This document shows positions 54,011 through 64,000 of a stretch of DNA of 64,000 bases, one piece after another. Source of the stretch: Comamonas sp. BIGb0152 (GTDB lineage: Bacteria; Pseudomonadota; Gammaproteobacteria; Burkholderiales; Burkholderiaceae_C); the NCBI RefSeq assembly GCF_024809975.1, contig NZ_JANUDY010000006.1:248001-312000 (forward strand), read 5' to 3'. The first letter of the stretch is position 1; each line of letters starts with the position of its first letter. A program made the translations under genes and the position numbers. The notes under the pieces are model-generated. The model saw only the letters and a program-made list of their open reading frames with translations. It had not been told where the DNA came from and did not search any database.

Positions 54011-54060
54011 ATCCTCTGCACCACCCCTCGCCACCGGGATGGACGCGAGACCGCGTTCAA
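54011..54060. repeat. Dispersed short repeat, copy A
   Basis: It shares blocks ATCCTCTGCAC, GGGATGGACGC and CGAGACCGCGTTCA, in the same order, with copy B at 60890-60947. It lies upstream of the pirin gene in the 414-base intergenic stretch 53973-54386. The rest of that stretch shows no gene; it probably carries promoters for the pirin gene and the gene at 54387. Confidence 0.7.
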
Positions 54061-54386
54061 AACACCGCCGGGAGTTTTGCAGCAGGGCCCCCTTGTGCCA
54101 AGCACGCGCAAAGTCCGCCGAAACAGGCCTACACAGGACTGCCTTGGCAGTATGGTACAAACAAGTGGTGCGGCAGTTGTGACCAGAGAGGGCATGGCTG
54201 CCACATATCCCAACGTGTTAGCGCCCGCAAGCTGCAGGCGCGACTTCAGGCGCACAGGGGTTCGCCCTTGCAGCCGGTGCAACTCTCAGATTTGCCAGGT
54301 CGTGCTGGCAGCTTTCCTCACCCCGGCTTGGCAGCAGCTGCTGCCAAGCTGGAATTCGGTGCCCCCTCATTGACAGGAGACAAGCA

Positions 54387-54629
54387 ATGACGACTCAACA
54401 CTCCCATAACTACCCCGAGAACTTCAAGGCTCGCGTGGTAGGTATTGTTCAGCACCGTATCGGAGACGGCCAGCTCGAGACCATTCCCAGCCCCATGGAA
54501 GTCGATGTCTCGACGGCCATCGCCAGTTTTGTGCTGTCCTGGACCATCGAAGGCCAACCGGTCACCGTATCGCTGGCCAAGCCCGACTTTGACTACCACA
54601 TCGACCACCAAAACATCGTTGTGCAATAA
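54387..54629 (+). CDS. Conserved hypothetical small protein, 80 aa
   Basis: The 80-residue soluble protein has no signal peptide or membrane helix. Its acidic, beta-type sequence (VVGIVQHRIGDGQLETIPSP, SFVLSWTIEGQPVTVSLAKPDFDYHIDHQN) does not match a family I can name. The start is supported by AGGAGA seven bases upstream. A weak terminator-like hairpin follows directly. It converges with the OsmC-like gene. Confidence 0.7.
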   Translation: MTTQHSHNYPENFKARVVGIVQHRIGDGQLETIPSPMEVDVSTAIASFVLSWTIEGQPVTVSLAKPDFDYHIDHQNIVVQ

Positions 54630-54630
54630 G

Positions 54631-54649
54631 GCAGCGCACGCTGCTCTTT
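54631..54649 (+). terminator. Possible weak terminator after the 80-aa gene
   Basis: GCAGCG (54631-54636) and CGCTGC (54639-54644) form a 6-bp stem followed by TCTTT. The loop is very small, so the call is tentative. Confidence 0.35.
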
Positions 54650-54701
54650 AGAAGCACGCCGCCACACGGCCTGCTTTGACTCCCCGGGTGTCCGGCCAGC
54701 C

Positions 54702-55109
54702 TCAAGTCAGCGCCGTGACCACCCCCACCTCTCCCACCAGCAACTTGTGCACCGGGCAGGCCTCGGCTATTTGTTGGAGCCGGCTGCGCTGCTCTTCGCT
54801 CAGATCACCTTCCAGGTGAATGCTGCGCACAATCTCGTTGCCCGATGCAGCCCCACCATCCGGGTTCAGTGCCAAATCCACTTTCACCGCCGTCAACGGC
54901 CACTGCTTGCGCTGTGCATACATCTGCACCGTAATCGTTGTGCAGGCACCCAAGGCCGACAGCAGCAGCTGCATGGGGCTGGGGGCGCTATCGCCACCGC
55001 CGACGGCCTGCGGCTCATCGCCATGCCATACATGGCCCTGCGGATTGTGCAGATCCACGCGGTACGCGTTAGGGGTACTTTGTGCCTGTGCTTGTGCCTG
55101 CTGCGCCAT
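54702..55109 (-). CDS. OsmC family protein
   Basis: The 135-residue protein matches the OsmC/Ohr fold: [30 protein letters not shown] with the first conserved Cys, and a second Cys in ACPVHKLL. OsmC-like proteins reduce organic hydroperoxides with these two cysteines. The ATG at 55109 has AGGAGA upstream; the longer frame to 55331 would run through the gapA terminator. The leader GGAGA...TTGACTATGG resembles that of the pirin gene. Confidence 0.88.
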   Translation of the reverse strand: MAQQAQAQAQSTPNAYRVDLHNPQGHVWHGDEPQAVGGGDSAPSPMQLLLSALGACTTITVQMYAQRKQWPLTAVKVDLALNPDGGAASGNEIVRSIHLEGDLSEEQRSRLQQIAEACPVHKLLVGEVGVVTALT

Positions 55110-55191
55110 AGTCAATGGTCTCCTGTCGATAGATGGGGAAATATATACCCAGGGGTCGCGCCATGCACAGCGCGGCAGTTGCCAACGGGCA

Positions 55192-55223
55192 CAAAAAAAC
55201 CAGCACCGGGGTCGGTGCTGGTT
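55192..55223 (-). terminator. Rho-independent terminator after gapA
   Basis: On the minus strand, AACCAGCACC pairs with GGTGCTGGTT around a GACCCC loop and is followed by a T-run (bases 55192-55199 read as A on plus). It lies 53 bases after the gapA stop. Confidence 0.9.
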
Positions 55224-55276
55224 GTCTGGGTGTTGTGTGTAGTGCCCGAGGCCTGCGCCCGGGGCGCCAACCGTGC

Positions 55277-57626
<2,350 letters not shown>

Positions 57627-57633
57627 GCGCGGG

Positions 57634-57940
57634 GGCCTTAGAACCTGTTCAAAGTCTCTACGCAGCCGCGTTGGAGTGCAATCGGGATGAGTTCGAAGCG
57701 ATGGAACGCAGCTTGCACCGGGGTGCAAGCAAGGGCCAGCGCGAAGAAATCGCCCGATTTCACTCCAACCCGTAGGGACAGTGGCTTTGCGCTGCCCGGG
57801 AAGGGAGCGGTCTGCTTCGTTACAACGCTTGCCAATAGCTGGCTATTGGCTGCGCGCTGCGCGGCTAGGCGCCCCCCTCGCATCCCATCTCGCAAAGACA
57901 CTGTCGCGGCGCGAGGAGACTTTGAACAGGTTCTTAGGCC
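57634..57940. mobile_element. MITE-like element with 30-bp imperfect terminal inverted repeats
   Basis: The ends 57634-57663 and 57911-57940 are inverted repeats matching at 27 of 30 positions, including GAACCTGTTCAAAGTCTC. The roughly 307-bp interior contains no transposase. TTA lies directly outside both GAACCTG ends and could be a target duplication. The interior has an open minus-strand frame without a ribosome site. From memory, similar sequence recurs as short hypothetical proteins in Comamonas/Delftia genomes, which supports a dispersed repeat. Confidence 0.75.
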
Positions 57941-57970
57941 TACCTCAAGCAGCCCCTTCCACCGAGACAC

Positions 57971-57997
57971 AAAAAAACGCAGGGTACAGGCCCTGCG
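57971..57997 (-). terminator. Rho-independent terminator after tkt
   Basis: On the minus strand CGCAGGG-CCTGTA-CCCTGCG is followed by seven T residues (57971-57977 read as A on plus). A further CCCTGCG at 58006-58012 could form an alternative stem. Confidence 0.9.
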
Positions 57998-58052
57998 GCC
58001 CGCATCCCTGCGTCTTGCGATTTGCGTCTTGCGTTTCTGTGGCGATCAGCGA

Positions 58053-60092
58053 TTAACGCTTTTGCAGCGCCACTTGCACGGTGTTGGCCACGTTCTCCGG
58101 CGTAAAGCCAAAGTGTTCGAACAGCACGCCAGCGGGGGCCGATTCGCCGTAGGAATCAATGCCCACCACCGCAGCGCAGCCGTACTTCCACCAGGAGTCG
58201 GTCACACCCATCTCCACCGCCACGCGCGGCAGGCCGGCGGGCAGCACGCTGCTCTTGTAGGCCACGTCTTCGCGGTCAAAGGTCGTCGTGCTGGGCATGG
58301 AGACCACGCGCGCGGCAATCTTGCGCTCGGCCAGCAGGCGCTGGGCCTTCAGGGCCAGCTGCACTTCGGAGCCGGTGGCGATGATGACGGCTTGCGCCTT
58401 CTTGTTCATGCCGATATCCGCAGGCTCGGACAGCACATAGGCACCGCGGCTGATGTTGCCGATGGCGTCGCCATTCTTGGGCGCATAAGGCAGGTTCTGG
58501 CGCGACAGCAGCAGGGCCGTGGGCTTGTTGCGGTTGGTCAGTGCCACGCTCCAGGCCACGGTGGTCTCGGCCGTATCGGCCGGGCGCCACACATCCAGGT
58601 TCGGGATCAGGCGCAGGCTGGCGGCGTGCTCGATCGACTGGTGGGTGGGGCCATCTTCGCCCAGACCGATGGAGTCGTGGGTGAAGACATGGATCACGCG
58701 GCGCTTCATCAGCGCAGCCATGCGGATGGCATTGCGGCTGTAGTCGCTGAAGGTCAGGAAGGTGCCACCGTAGGGGATGAAGCCGCCATGCAGCGCCACG
58801 CCGTTCATGATGGCGGCCATGCCGAACTCGCGCACACCGTAGTTGATGTGGCGGCCAATCTTGCCGTCTTCGGTCTTGACCACGGCGCCGCTGTCATCCA
58901 CGCGGAAAGCGGGGGTCGACTTGGTGTTGGTCAGGTTGGAGCCGGTCAGGTCGGCCGAGCCGCCCAGCAGCTCAGGCATGGCAGCGGTAAAGGCTTCCAG
59001 TGCCAGCTGGCTGGCCTTGCGGCTGGCCACGGTCTCGCCCTGGGTGTGGGCTTGGGCCACGGCTTCCACGGCCACTTGGGCAAACTGCTTGGGCAAGTCA
59101 CCGGCCATGCGGCGCTTCAGTTCAGCAGCCAGCTCGGGGAAGGCCTTGGCGTATTCGGCAAACTGCGCATCCCAGGTGGATTCGGCCTTGGCGCCAAAGG
59201 TCTTGTGGTCCCAGGCTTCGTAGACATCGGCAGGGATCTCGAACGGTGCCGAGCTCCAGCCCAGTGCAGCGCGGGTCAGGCCGATTTCTTCGGCACCCAG
59301 GGGCTCGCCGTGGGCCTTGCTGGTGTCTTGGCGGTTGGGGCTGCCCTTGCCGATGGACGTCTTGCAGATGATGAACGTGGGCTTGTCTGCGACCTTCTTG
59401 GCCTTGGCGATCGCATCGCTCACGGCCTTGGGGTCGTGGCCGTCGATCGGGCCGATCACGTTCCAGCCGTAGGCTTCAAAACGCTGGGCGCTGTTGTCCA
59501 CAAACCAAGGCTGCACCTTGCCGTCGATGGAGATGCCGTTGTCGTCATACAGCGCGATCAGCTTGTTCAGCTTCCAGGCGCCAGCCAGTGCGCAGGCTTC
59601 ATGGCTGATGCCTTCCATCAGGCAGCCATCGCCCAGGAACACATAGGTGTGGTGGTCCACCACATCGTGGCCGGGGCGGTTGAATTCAGCGGCCAGCAGC
59701 TTTTCTGCCAGCGCAAAGCCCACCGCGTTGGTCACGCCCTGGCCCAGCGGGCCGGTGGTCGTCTCTACGCCGGGGGTGATGTCCACTTCGGGGTGGCCGG
59801 GGGTCTTGCTGTGCAGCTGGCGGAAGTTCTTCAGTTCGCTGATCGGCAGGTCGTAGCCGGTCAGGTGCAGCAGTGCATAGATCAGCATGGAGCCGTGGCC
59901 GTTCGACAGGATGAAGCGGTCGCGGTTGATCCACTGGGGATTGAGGGGGTTGTGCTTGAGGTGCTTGCTCCACAAGGCCACTGCCATATCGGCCATGCCC
60001 ATCGGTGCACCGGGGTGGCCCGAATTGGCTTGTTGAACGGCATCCATTGCGAGTGCGCGGATCGCATTCGCCATATTCTGATTGTTGACCAT
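58053..60092 (-). CDS. tkt: Transketolase
   Basis: This 679-residue thiamine-diphosphate enzyme transfers two-carbon units in the pentose phosphate and Calvin-type pathways. It has [20 protein letters not shown] (22-41), the ThDP site [14 protein letters not shown], the substrate His/Asp region [18 protein letters not shown], and the central [10 protein letters not shown] and [17 protein letters not shown] motifs. The length agrees with bacterial TktA (about 663-680). It ends 55 bases before a clear terminator. The 215 bases upstream separate it from the divergent PepSY gene. Confidence 0.97.
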   Translation of the reverse strand: MVNNQNMANAIRALAMDAVQQANSGHPGAPMGMADMAVALWSKHLKHNPLNPQWINRDRFILSNGHGSMLIYALLHLTGYDLPISELKNFRQLHSKTPGHPEVDITPGVETTTGPLGQGVTNAVGFALAEKLLAAEFNRPGHDVVDHHTYVFLGDGCLMEGISHEACALAGAWKLNKLIALYDDNGISIDGKVQPWFVDNSAQRFEAYGWNVIGPIDGHDPKAVSDAIAKAKKVADKPTFIICKTSIGKGSPNRQDTSKAHGEPLGAEEIGLTRAALGWSSAPFEIPADVYEAWDHKTFGAKAESTWDAQFAEYAKAFPELAAELKRRMAGDLPKQFAQVAVEAVAQAHTQGETVASRKASQLALEAFTAAMPELLGGSADLTGSNLTNTKSTPAFRVDDSGAVVKTEDGKIGRHINYGVREFGMAAIMNGVALHGGFIPYGGTFLTFSDYSRNAIRMAALMKRRVIHVFTHDSIGLGEDGPTHQSIEHAASLRLIPNLDVWRPADTAETTVAWSVALTNRNKPTALLLSRQNLPYAPKNGDAIGNISRGAYVLSEPADIGMNKKAQAVIIATGSEVQLALKAQRLLAERKIAARVVSMPSTTTFDREDVAYKSSVLPAGLPRVAVEMGVTDSWWKYGCAAVVGIDSYGESAPAGVLFEHFGFTPENVANTVQVALQKR

Positions 60093-60307
60093 GGGAGTGG
60101 AAGAGGAAAAGCGACAAAGGCCGCATTTTAGCGGCCTGCCGTTGCATGCGTCCGGTATGCCAGTCTTGGCCTACGTCCGTGCAGGGCCACCGCCGACCCA
60201 ACGGCCTTTGCTGAAGCCAGACAATGCCTCTGCTATTGGAAATGCAAGCCTATTTAAATTATTCATAATAGCTATCGATTTTTCTAAAAAGCTTGAAAGG
60301 ATTCACC

Positions 60308-60826
60308 ATGCAACGCACCCTCTCCAACACCGCCTTGGCTTTGACGCTCGCTCTGGCATCGCTGAGCGGCAGCGCCTTTGCCAGCACCGCAGAAAAGCTG
60401 GCTGCCGTACAAGCCGCCCGCTTTGACCTGACCCAGGCCATCCAGAGCGCGCAAAGCCAGCATGGCCTCAAGGTACTCAAGGCCGAGATCGATACCAAGA
60501 AAAAGCAGCCCATCTACGAAGTCAGCGGCGTGAACGCCCAGGGCCGTGAGATCAAGCTCAAGTTCAGCGCGCTGGACGCCGCCAAGGTAATGGAAAACAA
60601 GGACGATGGCGCCGCCGAGAAAAAGGATACCGACCGCCTGGCTGCCGCCAAGATTGGCATCAACGACGCCATCGCCACCGCCTTGAAGCACACCCCCGGC
60701 AAGGCCATCGACGTGGATCTGGACGACCACCTGGGCGTGCTGACCTATGACGTCAAGATCATCAATGCCGCCAATACCGAAGTGGAAGTGCGCGTCAACG
60801 CCGTTGAAGGCAACATCCACCAGTAA
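60308..60826 (+). CDS. Periplasmic PepSY-domain protein
   Basis: The 172-residue protein has a signal peptide (MQRTLSNTALALTLALASLSGSAFAS, about 25 residues). Two PepSY-like repeats follow: TQAIQSAQSQHGLKVLKAEIDTKKKQPIYEVSGVNAQGREIKLKFSA and KIGINDAIATALKHTPGKAIDVDLDDHLGVLTYDVKIINAANTEVEVRVNAVEG. PepSY domains are thought to inhibit proteases or act as envelope sensors. The ATG at 60308 has AAAGGA upstream. A strong terminator follows the stop, so it is a single-gene unit. Confidence 0.88.
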   Translation: MQRTLSNTALALTLALASLSGSAFASTAEKLAAVQAARFDLTQAIQSAQSQHGLKVLKAEIDTKKKQPIYEVSGVNAQGREIKLKFSALDAAKVMENKDDGAAEKKDTDRLAAAKIGINDAIATALKHTPGKAIDVDLDDHLGVLTYDVKIINAANTEVEVRVNAVEGNIHQ

Positions 60827-60852
60827 GCGTCTGGGTAAAAGCAAGATCCGCA

Positions 60853-60876
60853 GGCCAGCAAATGCTGGCCTTTTTT
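60853..60876 (+). terminator. Rho-independent terminator after the PepSY gene
   Basis: GGCCAGCA-AA-TGCTGGCC followed by six T residues, 26 bases after the stop codon. Confidence 0.92.
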
Positions 60877-60889
60877 ACGCCTGTGAGGG

Positions 60890-60947
60890 ATCCTCTGCAC
60901 AACCATCGCCCCATGGGATGGACGCTGATCGCCCGAGACCGCGTTCA
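60890..60947. repeat. Dispersed short repeat, copy B
   Basis: It contains ATCCTCTGCAC, GGGATGGACGC and CGAGACCGCGTTCA in the same order as copy A (54011-54060), with a small insertion between the last two blocks. It overlaps the 3' end of the GNAT gene, so it may supply that gene's stop codon. Confidence 0.7.
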
Positions 60948-61472
60948 GGCCAAGGTCTGCGCCATGTACTGCGCATCGTCTCCGTAGCTGCGCAAGGCCT
61001 CTCTGTGCTGTGCCGACCAGGGCATCAGCGGCGCATAGCCCTTGCGTTGCCAGTACGGCTGCGAGCCCATCACGGACACCAGCGCCGAGTAGCGCAGCCC
61101 ATCGGCCTGCGCCTGCTGCAGCAGGGCTTGCAGCAGGGCGGAGGCCAGGCCTTCGCCGGCGCGGTCGGGGGCCACCGCCATGTCATGCAGGTACAGCGTA
61201 TCGACTGCCGATGCACAGGCAAAGCCGCCATGCAGGGGCGTCACCTTGCCCAGCACCGAGCGGTAGGCGGCCAGATAGGCCAGCACCTCACTGCCCTGCA
61301 CGATGACCAGGGAGCACTGCAGGGGGCTGGCCAGCCGCGCCGCATACAGCGCGGCACTTTCCATAAAATCCGCGCCATAGCAGGCCAGCTGGACCTGCAT
61401 CAGGCCATCGAGGTGCTGCGCGGTCAGCGGTTCAAGAGACCAGCTGGGCGGGTTATCAGAAGAAAAACGCAT
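60945..61472 (-). CDS. GNAT family N-acetyltransferase
   Basis: The 175-residue protein is a GNAT acetyltransferase: the acetyl-CoA pyrophosphate loop is VAPDRAGEGLASALLQALLQQAQ (the R/Q-x-x-G-x-G/A pattern). Preceding strands (SLVIVQGSEVLAYLAAYRSVLG; TLYLHDMAV) and the C-terminal YWQRKGYAPL also fit the fold. The substrate is unknown. It is the last of three genes (aminotransferase, CMD-like, GNAT) on the minus strand, 27 bases after the previous one. Its final codons overlap the start of dispersed repeat copy B. Confidence 0.88.
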   Translation of the reverse strand: MRFSSDNPPSWSLEPLTAQHLDGLMQVQLACYGADFMESAALYAARLASPLQCSLVIVQGSEVLAYLAAYRSVLGKVTPLHGGFACASAVDTLYLHDMAVAPDRAGEGLASALLQALLQQAQADGLRYSALVSVMGSQPYWQRKGYAPLMPWSAQHREALRSYGDDAQYMAQTLA

Positions 61473-61499
61473 CCCCCGATTGTCGGTGATGCACGGCCA

Positions 61500-62069
61500 T
61501 CAACCCAAAGGCGCCAGTGGCTGCGCCGTCGATGCAGGCACCGCCGTGCGCGCCGCATTCATCACCATCGACAGCAGGCTGTAGTAGCCATTGATGCCGA
61601 CCAGGTCCATGACGCCCTTGTCGCCAAACCGCTGCTGGGCACGGGCCCAGGTCGCATCACTCACCTGGCGCTGCTGGTGCAGCTCGATGCAGAAGTCATG
61701 CACAACGGCCTCGTCCTCGGGCATGGCCTCCGGGCGGCGGCCTTGGGCCACGGCATCCACGGTCGCCTGGCTGATGCCTTCGCGCAGCGCAATCGGCACA
61801 TGGATGGCCCATTCCACCTGCTGCGTCCATTGCCGCGCGGTCACCAAAATCGCCAGCTCGGTCAATCGCACACCGATGGCGCTGCGGTAGCGCAGGTACT
61901 CGCCCAGGCGCTGGGTGTGGTCCATCAGCTCGGGGCTGCGCAGCAAGGGCACAAAGGGCGATATCAGCGCGCCACGCGGGCCATCAATGATGGGCTGGGC
62001 ATAGCGGCGCTGTTCTTCGCTCCAAGCCTCGGGGGGCAAGGGCGGCATGCGGTCCTGGGAGGGCGTCAT
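61500..62069 (-). CDS. Carboxymuconolactone decarboxylase (CMD/AhpD-like) family protein
   Basis: The 189-residue all-helical protein matches the CMD family: LLRSPELMDHTQRLGEYLRYRSAIGVRLTELAILVTARQWTQQVEWAIHVPIALREG. The AhpD-type Cys-x-x-Cys redox pair is absent, so it is not a peroxidase-linked AhpD; a lactone or decarboxylase-like role is possible. It lies 37 bases after the aminotransferase gene and 27 bases before the GNAT gene, probably one operon. The reaction is unknown. Confidence 0.85.
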   Translation of the reverse strand: MTPSQDRMPPLPPEAWSEEQRRYAQPIIDGPRGALISPFVPLLRSPELMDHTQRLGEYLRYRSAIGVRLTELAILVTARQWTQQVEWAIHVPIALREGISQATVDAVAQGRRPEAMPEDEAVVHDFCIELHQQRQVSDATWARAQQRFGDKGVMDLVGINGYYSLLSMVMNAARTAVPASTAQPLAPLG

Positions 62070-62106
62070 CAGGCGGTTCTTTCAGATCGGGAAAATCAAC
62101 GGAGGT

Positions 62107-63447
62107 TCAGGCAGCCACGGCCTGCTGGGCCAGCACCTTGTCGATGGCATCGCCCAGGCGGTCCACCACCTGGTCCAGCTCGGCCTCGCTGCTGATAAAG
62201 GGCGGCGCCAGCAGCACATGGTCGCCGTGCAGGCCGTCAATGGTGCCACCCATGGGGTAGCACAGCAAGCCATGGGCCATGGCCTGCGCCTTGATCTTGG
62301 CGTGCAGCTTGAGGGCTGGCGCGAACGTCGCCTTGCTGCTGCGGTCCTGCACCAGCTCCACGCCCCAGAACAGGCCACGGCCGCGGATATCGCCCACATG
62401 CGGGTGGTCGTCAAAACGTGCATGCAATTGCTTTTGCAGATAGGCGCCGCGCGCCAGCACCTGGGGCAGCAGCTGGTCGCGCTGTATCACCTGCTGCACC
62501 GCCAGCGCAGCGGCGGCTGCCATCGCATGGCCAATATAGGTGTGGCCATGCTGGAACAGGCCACTACCGCTGCGCATGGCATCGACGATCTTGTGCTGCG
62601 CCAGCACCGCGCCAATCGGCTGGTAGCCGCCACCCAGGCCCTTGGCAACCGTCATCATGTCGGGGCTGATGCCCTCTTGCTCCACGGCATGCAGGGTGCC
62701 GGTGCGGCCCATGCCGCACATCACCTCGTCGGCAATCAGCAAGATGCCATAGCGGTCACAGAGCGCACGCAGACCTTGCCAGTAGCCAGCAGGGGCCGCC
62801 ACCGCGCCCAGGGTCGCGCCCACCACGGGCTCGGCGACAAAGGCGATCACCTTGTCCGGGCCCAGGGCCTGGAACTGGGCATCAATCTCGGCCAGCAAGC
62901 GGGCCACATAGGCGGGCTGGCTCTCGCCGTCCAGCCGGTCACGGTATTCATAGGCGGGGGCCACACGGCCCACGTCCATCAGGATGGGCGCAAACTGCTT
63001 GCGGCGCCATGCATTGCCGCCCACGGCCAAGGCACCCAGAGTGTTGCCGTGGTAGCTTTGGCGGCGCGCCACAAAGTGCGTGCGCTCGGGCTGGCCGATC
63101 TCGACAAAATACTGGCGCGCCATTTTCAGCGCCGCTTCCACCGCTTCCGATCCACCAGAGACAAAGTACACCTCGGTCATGCCCGCGGGCGCATGCGCGA
63201 CCAGGTGGTCGGCCAGCGCCTCTTGCACCTCGGTGGTGAAAAAGCTGGTGTGGGCATAGGCCAGCTGGTCGAGCTGGCGGTGCATCGCTGCCAGTACATC
63301 CGGGTGGGCATGGCCCAGGCACGATACCGCCGCGCCGCCGCTGGCATCGAGGTAGGCCTTGCCGGCCTGGTCAAACAACTCCACCCCTTTGCCGCCCACC
63401 GCGACAAGAGGAACCTGGGCCAGAGAACGATGGATGACATGGCTCAT
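62107..63447 (-). CDS. Class III (omega/ornithine-type) PLP aminotransferase
   Basis: The 446-residue enzyme has fold-type-I class III motifs: FVSGGSEAVEAALKMARQYF (PLP phosphate region), LLIADEVMCGMGRTGTLHAVEQEGISPDMMTVAKGLGGGYQPIGAVL with the Schiff-base Lys in AKGLGGG, and the QHGHTYIGHAMAAAAAL threonine region. It probably moves an amino group between an omega-amine or amino acid and pyruvate or a keto acid. The start ATG 63447 has AAGGAG seven bases upstream; the TTG at 63465 is unlikely. Confidence 0.92.
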   Translation of the reverse strand: MSHVIHRSLAQVPLVAVGGKGVELFDQAGKAYLDASGGAAVSCLGHAHPDVLAAMHRQLDQLAYAHTSFFTTEVQEALADHLVAHAPAGMTEVYFVSGGSEAVEAALKMARQYFVEIGQPERTHFVARRQSYHGNTLGALAVGGNAWRRKQFAPILMDVGRVAPAYEYRDRLDGESQPAYVARLLAEIDAQFQALGPDKVIAFVAEPVVGATLGAVAAPAGYWQGLRALCDRYGILLIADEVMCGMGRTGTLHAVEQEGISPDMMTVAKGLGGGYQPIGAVLAQHKIVDAMRSGSGLFQHGHTYIGHAMAAAAALAVQQVIQRDQLLPQVLARGAYLQKQLHARFDDHPHVGDIRGRGLFWGVELVQDRSSKATFAPALKLHAKIKAQAMAHGLLCYPMGGTIDGLHGDHVLLAPPFISSEAELDQVVDRLGDAIDKVLAQQAVAA

Positions 63448-63536
63448 GCGAGCACTCCTTGACAATGCGTCACCAGCCCTGCGCCGGCAGCGATACGCAC
63501 AGTATAAGGATCATTTGTAATTTTTCAATAAATTAT

Positions 63537-63552
63537 TGGATCATTTGATCCA
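63537..63552. promoter_or_regulatory. Palindrome upstream of the aminotransferase operon
   Basis: TGGATCA-TT-TGATCCA is a perfect inverted repeat 90 bases before the aminotransferase start, within an AT-rich promoter-like stretch. A related half-site AGGATCATTTG lies at 63508-63518. It may be a regulator operator. Confidence 0.5.
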
Positions 63553-63616
63553 TCTTGGTCATTCTGATCATTCTCGGCTCCTAGGCTTCCCCTTCCCTCC
63601 CTCTCTTGCAATCCAT

Positions 63617-63934
63617 TCAACGCAGCCCGCCCACATAGCGCTTGGCCGAGGCCAGCAGACCCGGCGCAGCGGGATCGGCTGCAGGCGCGGCCACCACCGC
63701 CGTCACAGCGGCTGCCGGTGCCACAGCGCCTGGCAGGCTGGCGGCAAAACGCTGCGCCAGCCGCTCCAGTTCCTCATCCTGCTTGCTGCGGGCATGGCTC
63801 AGCGCAAACTGGGCCATCGCCTGGCCGTAGGCGGTATCGCTGGCCATCCATTCGGTATCGGTCACCCGGCCGGTCTTGCGGCGCAGGGCCACATGCAAAT
63901 GCGCGGCGATGGCCAGGCGCTCACTGTCGTTCAT
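63617..63934 (-). CDS. Hypothetical small protein, 105 aa
   Basis: I do not recognise this protein. The first 65 residues are helical and charged (SERLAIAAHLHVALRRKTGRVTDTEWMASDTAYGQAMAQFALSHARSKQDEELERLAQRFAASL). An Ala/Pro-rich linker and a short basic C-terminal segment (LLASAKRYVGGLR) follow. GAAGGAG lies about six bases before the ATG, supporting the start. There is no signal peptide. It precedes the aminotransferase operon by 170 bases on the same strand. Confidence 0.65.
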   Translation of the reverse strand: MNDSERLAIAAHLHVALRRKTGRVTDTEWMASDTAYGQAMAQFALSHARSKQDEELERLAQRFAASLPGAVAPAAAVTAVVAAPAADPAAPGLLASAKRYVGGLR

Positions 63935-64000
63935 ACAAGCTCCTTCGTGGCAGAACCTGATGGGCAGGCCGCGCGCCCAAGGCGGCGCAGCCCGGTGGCG

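Noticed and set aside
57638..57970. Minus-strand 110-codon frame in the MITE-like element
   Set aside because: Runs from one inverted end to the other, without ribosome site; typical of over-annotated repeat sequence.

Overview
This 64 kb window looks like the chromosome of a GC-rich betaproteobacterium, most likely a Comamonadaceae member such as Comamonas or a close relative. This is inferred from the gene content (lldPRD-dld, gapA and tkt, a Burkholderiales-style lactate and zinc regulon), from strong avoidance of TTA/CTA/TCA codons, and from small dispersed repeats of the kind common in that family. No rRNA, tRNA, CRISPR array or complete transposase gene was recognised.

Layout. 1-3159: an ABC importer (permease cut by the window edge, ATPase), an FAD amine-oxidase-like enzyme and a RidA enamine deaminase, probably one catabolic operon. 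3160-6900: exported orphan proteins, a CTERM-like tailed secreted protein, a hairpin-rich repeat and a decapitated LysR regulator. 7008-12532: a complete lactate operon on the minus strand (lldP-lldR-lldD-dld) with two perfect LldR-type operators upstream. 13331-27796: the most unusual region. A single 10.7 kb minus-strand gene encodes a secreted protein of about 3,560 residues. It has DUF11 repeats, an internal IPTL-CTERM sorting signal, eleven Ig-like repeats, an RHS/YD-repeat shell and an AT-richer C-terminus that resembles a NucA/NucB DNase. An AT-rich gene that probably encodes its immunity protein follows. A divergently transcribed two-component system lies upstream, and two identical 16-bp boxes exactly 105 bp apart sit in the toxin promoter.

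29440-34571: a zinc-starvation regulon (a small membrane protein, znuC, znuB, znuA, zur, a small conserved protein and a COG0523 GTPase) with two near-identical palindromic Zur boxes. 34647-50574: a 16 kb minus-strand surface-polysaccharide locus. It includes manC, an ABC-2 exporter (wzm/wzt), wecB, several glycosyltransferases, the dTDP-3-acetamido-sugar enzymes (FdtB-like aminotransferase and a WxcM-like isomerase/acetyltransferase fusion) and a dispersed GtrA/GtrB/GT-C set that could decorate the O-antigen in the periplasm.

50853-63934: housekeeping and metabolic genes (dinG, pirin, OsmC, gapA, a GT2 glycosyltransferase, tkt, a PepSY protein, GNAT, a carboxymuconolactone-decarboxylase-like protein, a class III aminotransferase). 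Clear intrinsic terminators, a roughly 307-bp MITE-like element with 30-bp inverted ends and a dispersed roughly 50-bp repeat pair lie among them. All functional calls rest on motif reading and family knowledge; no database search was possible.
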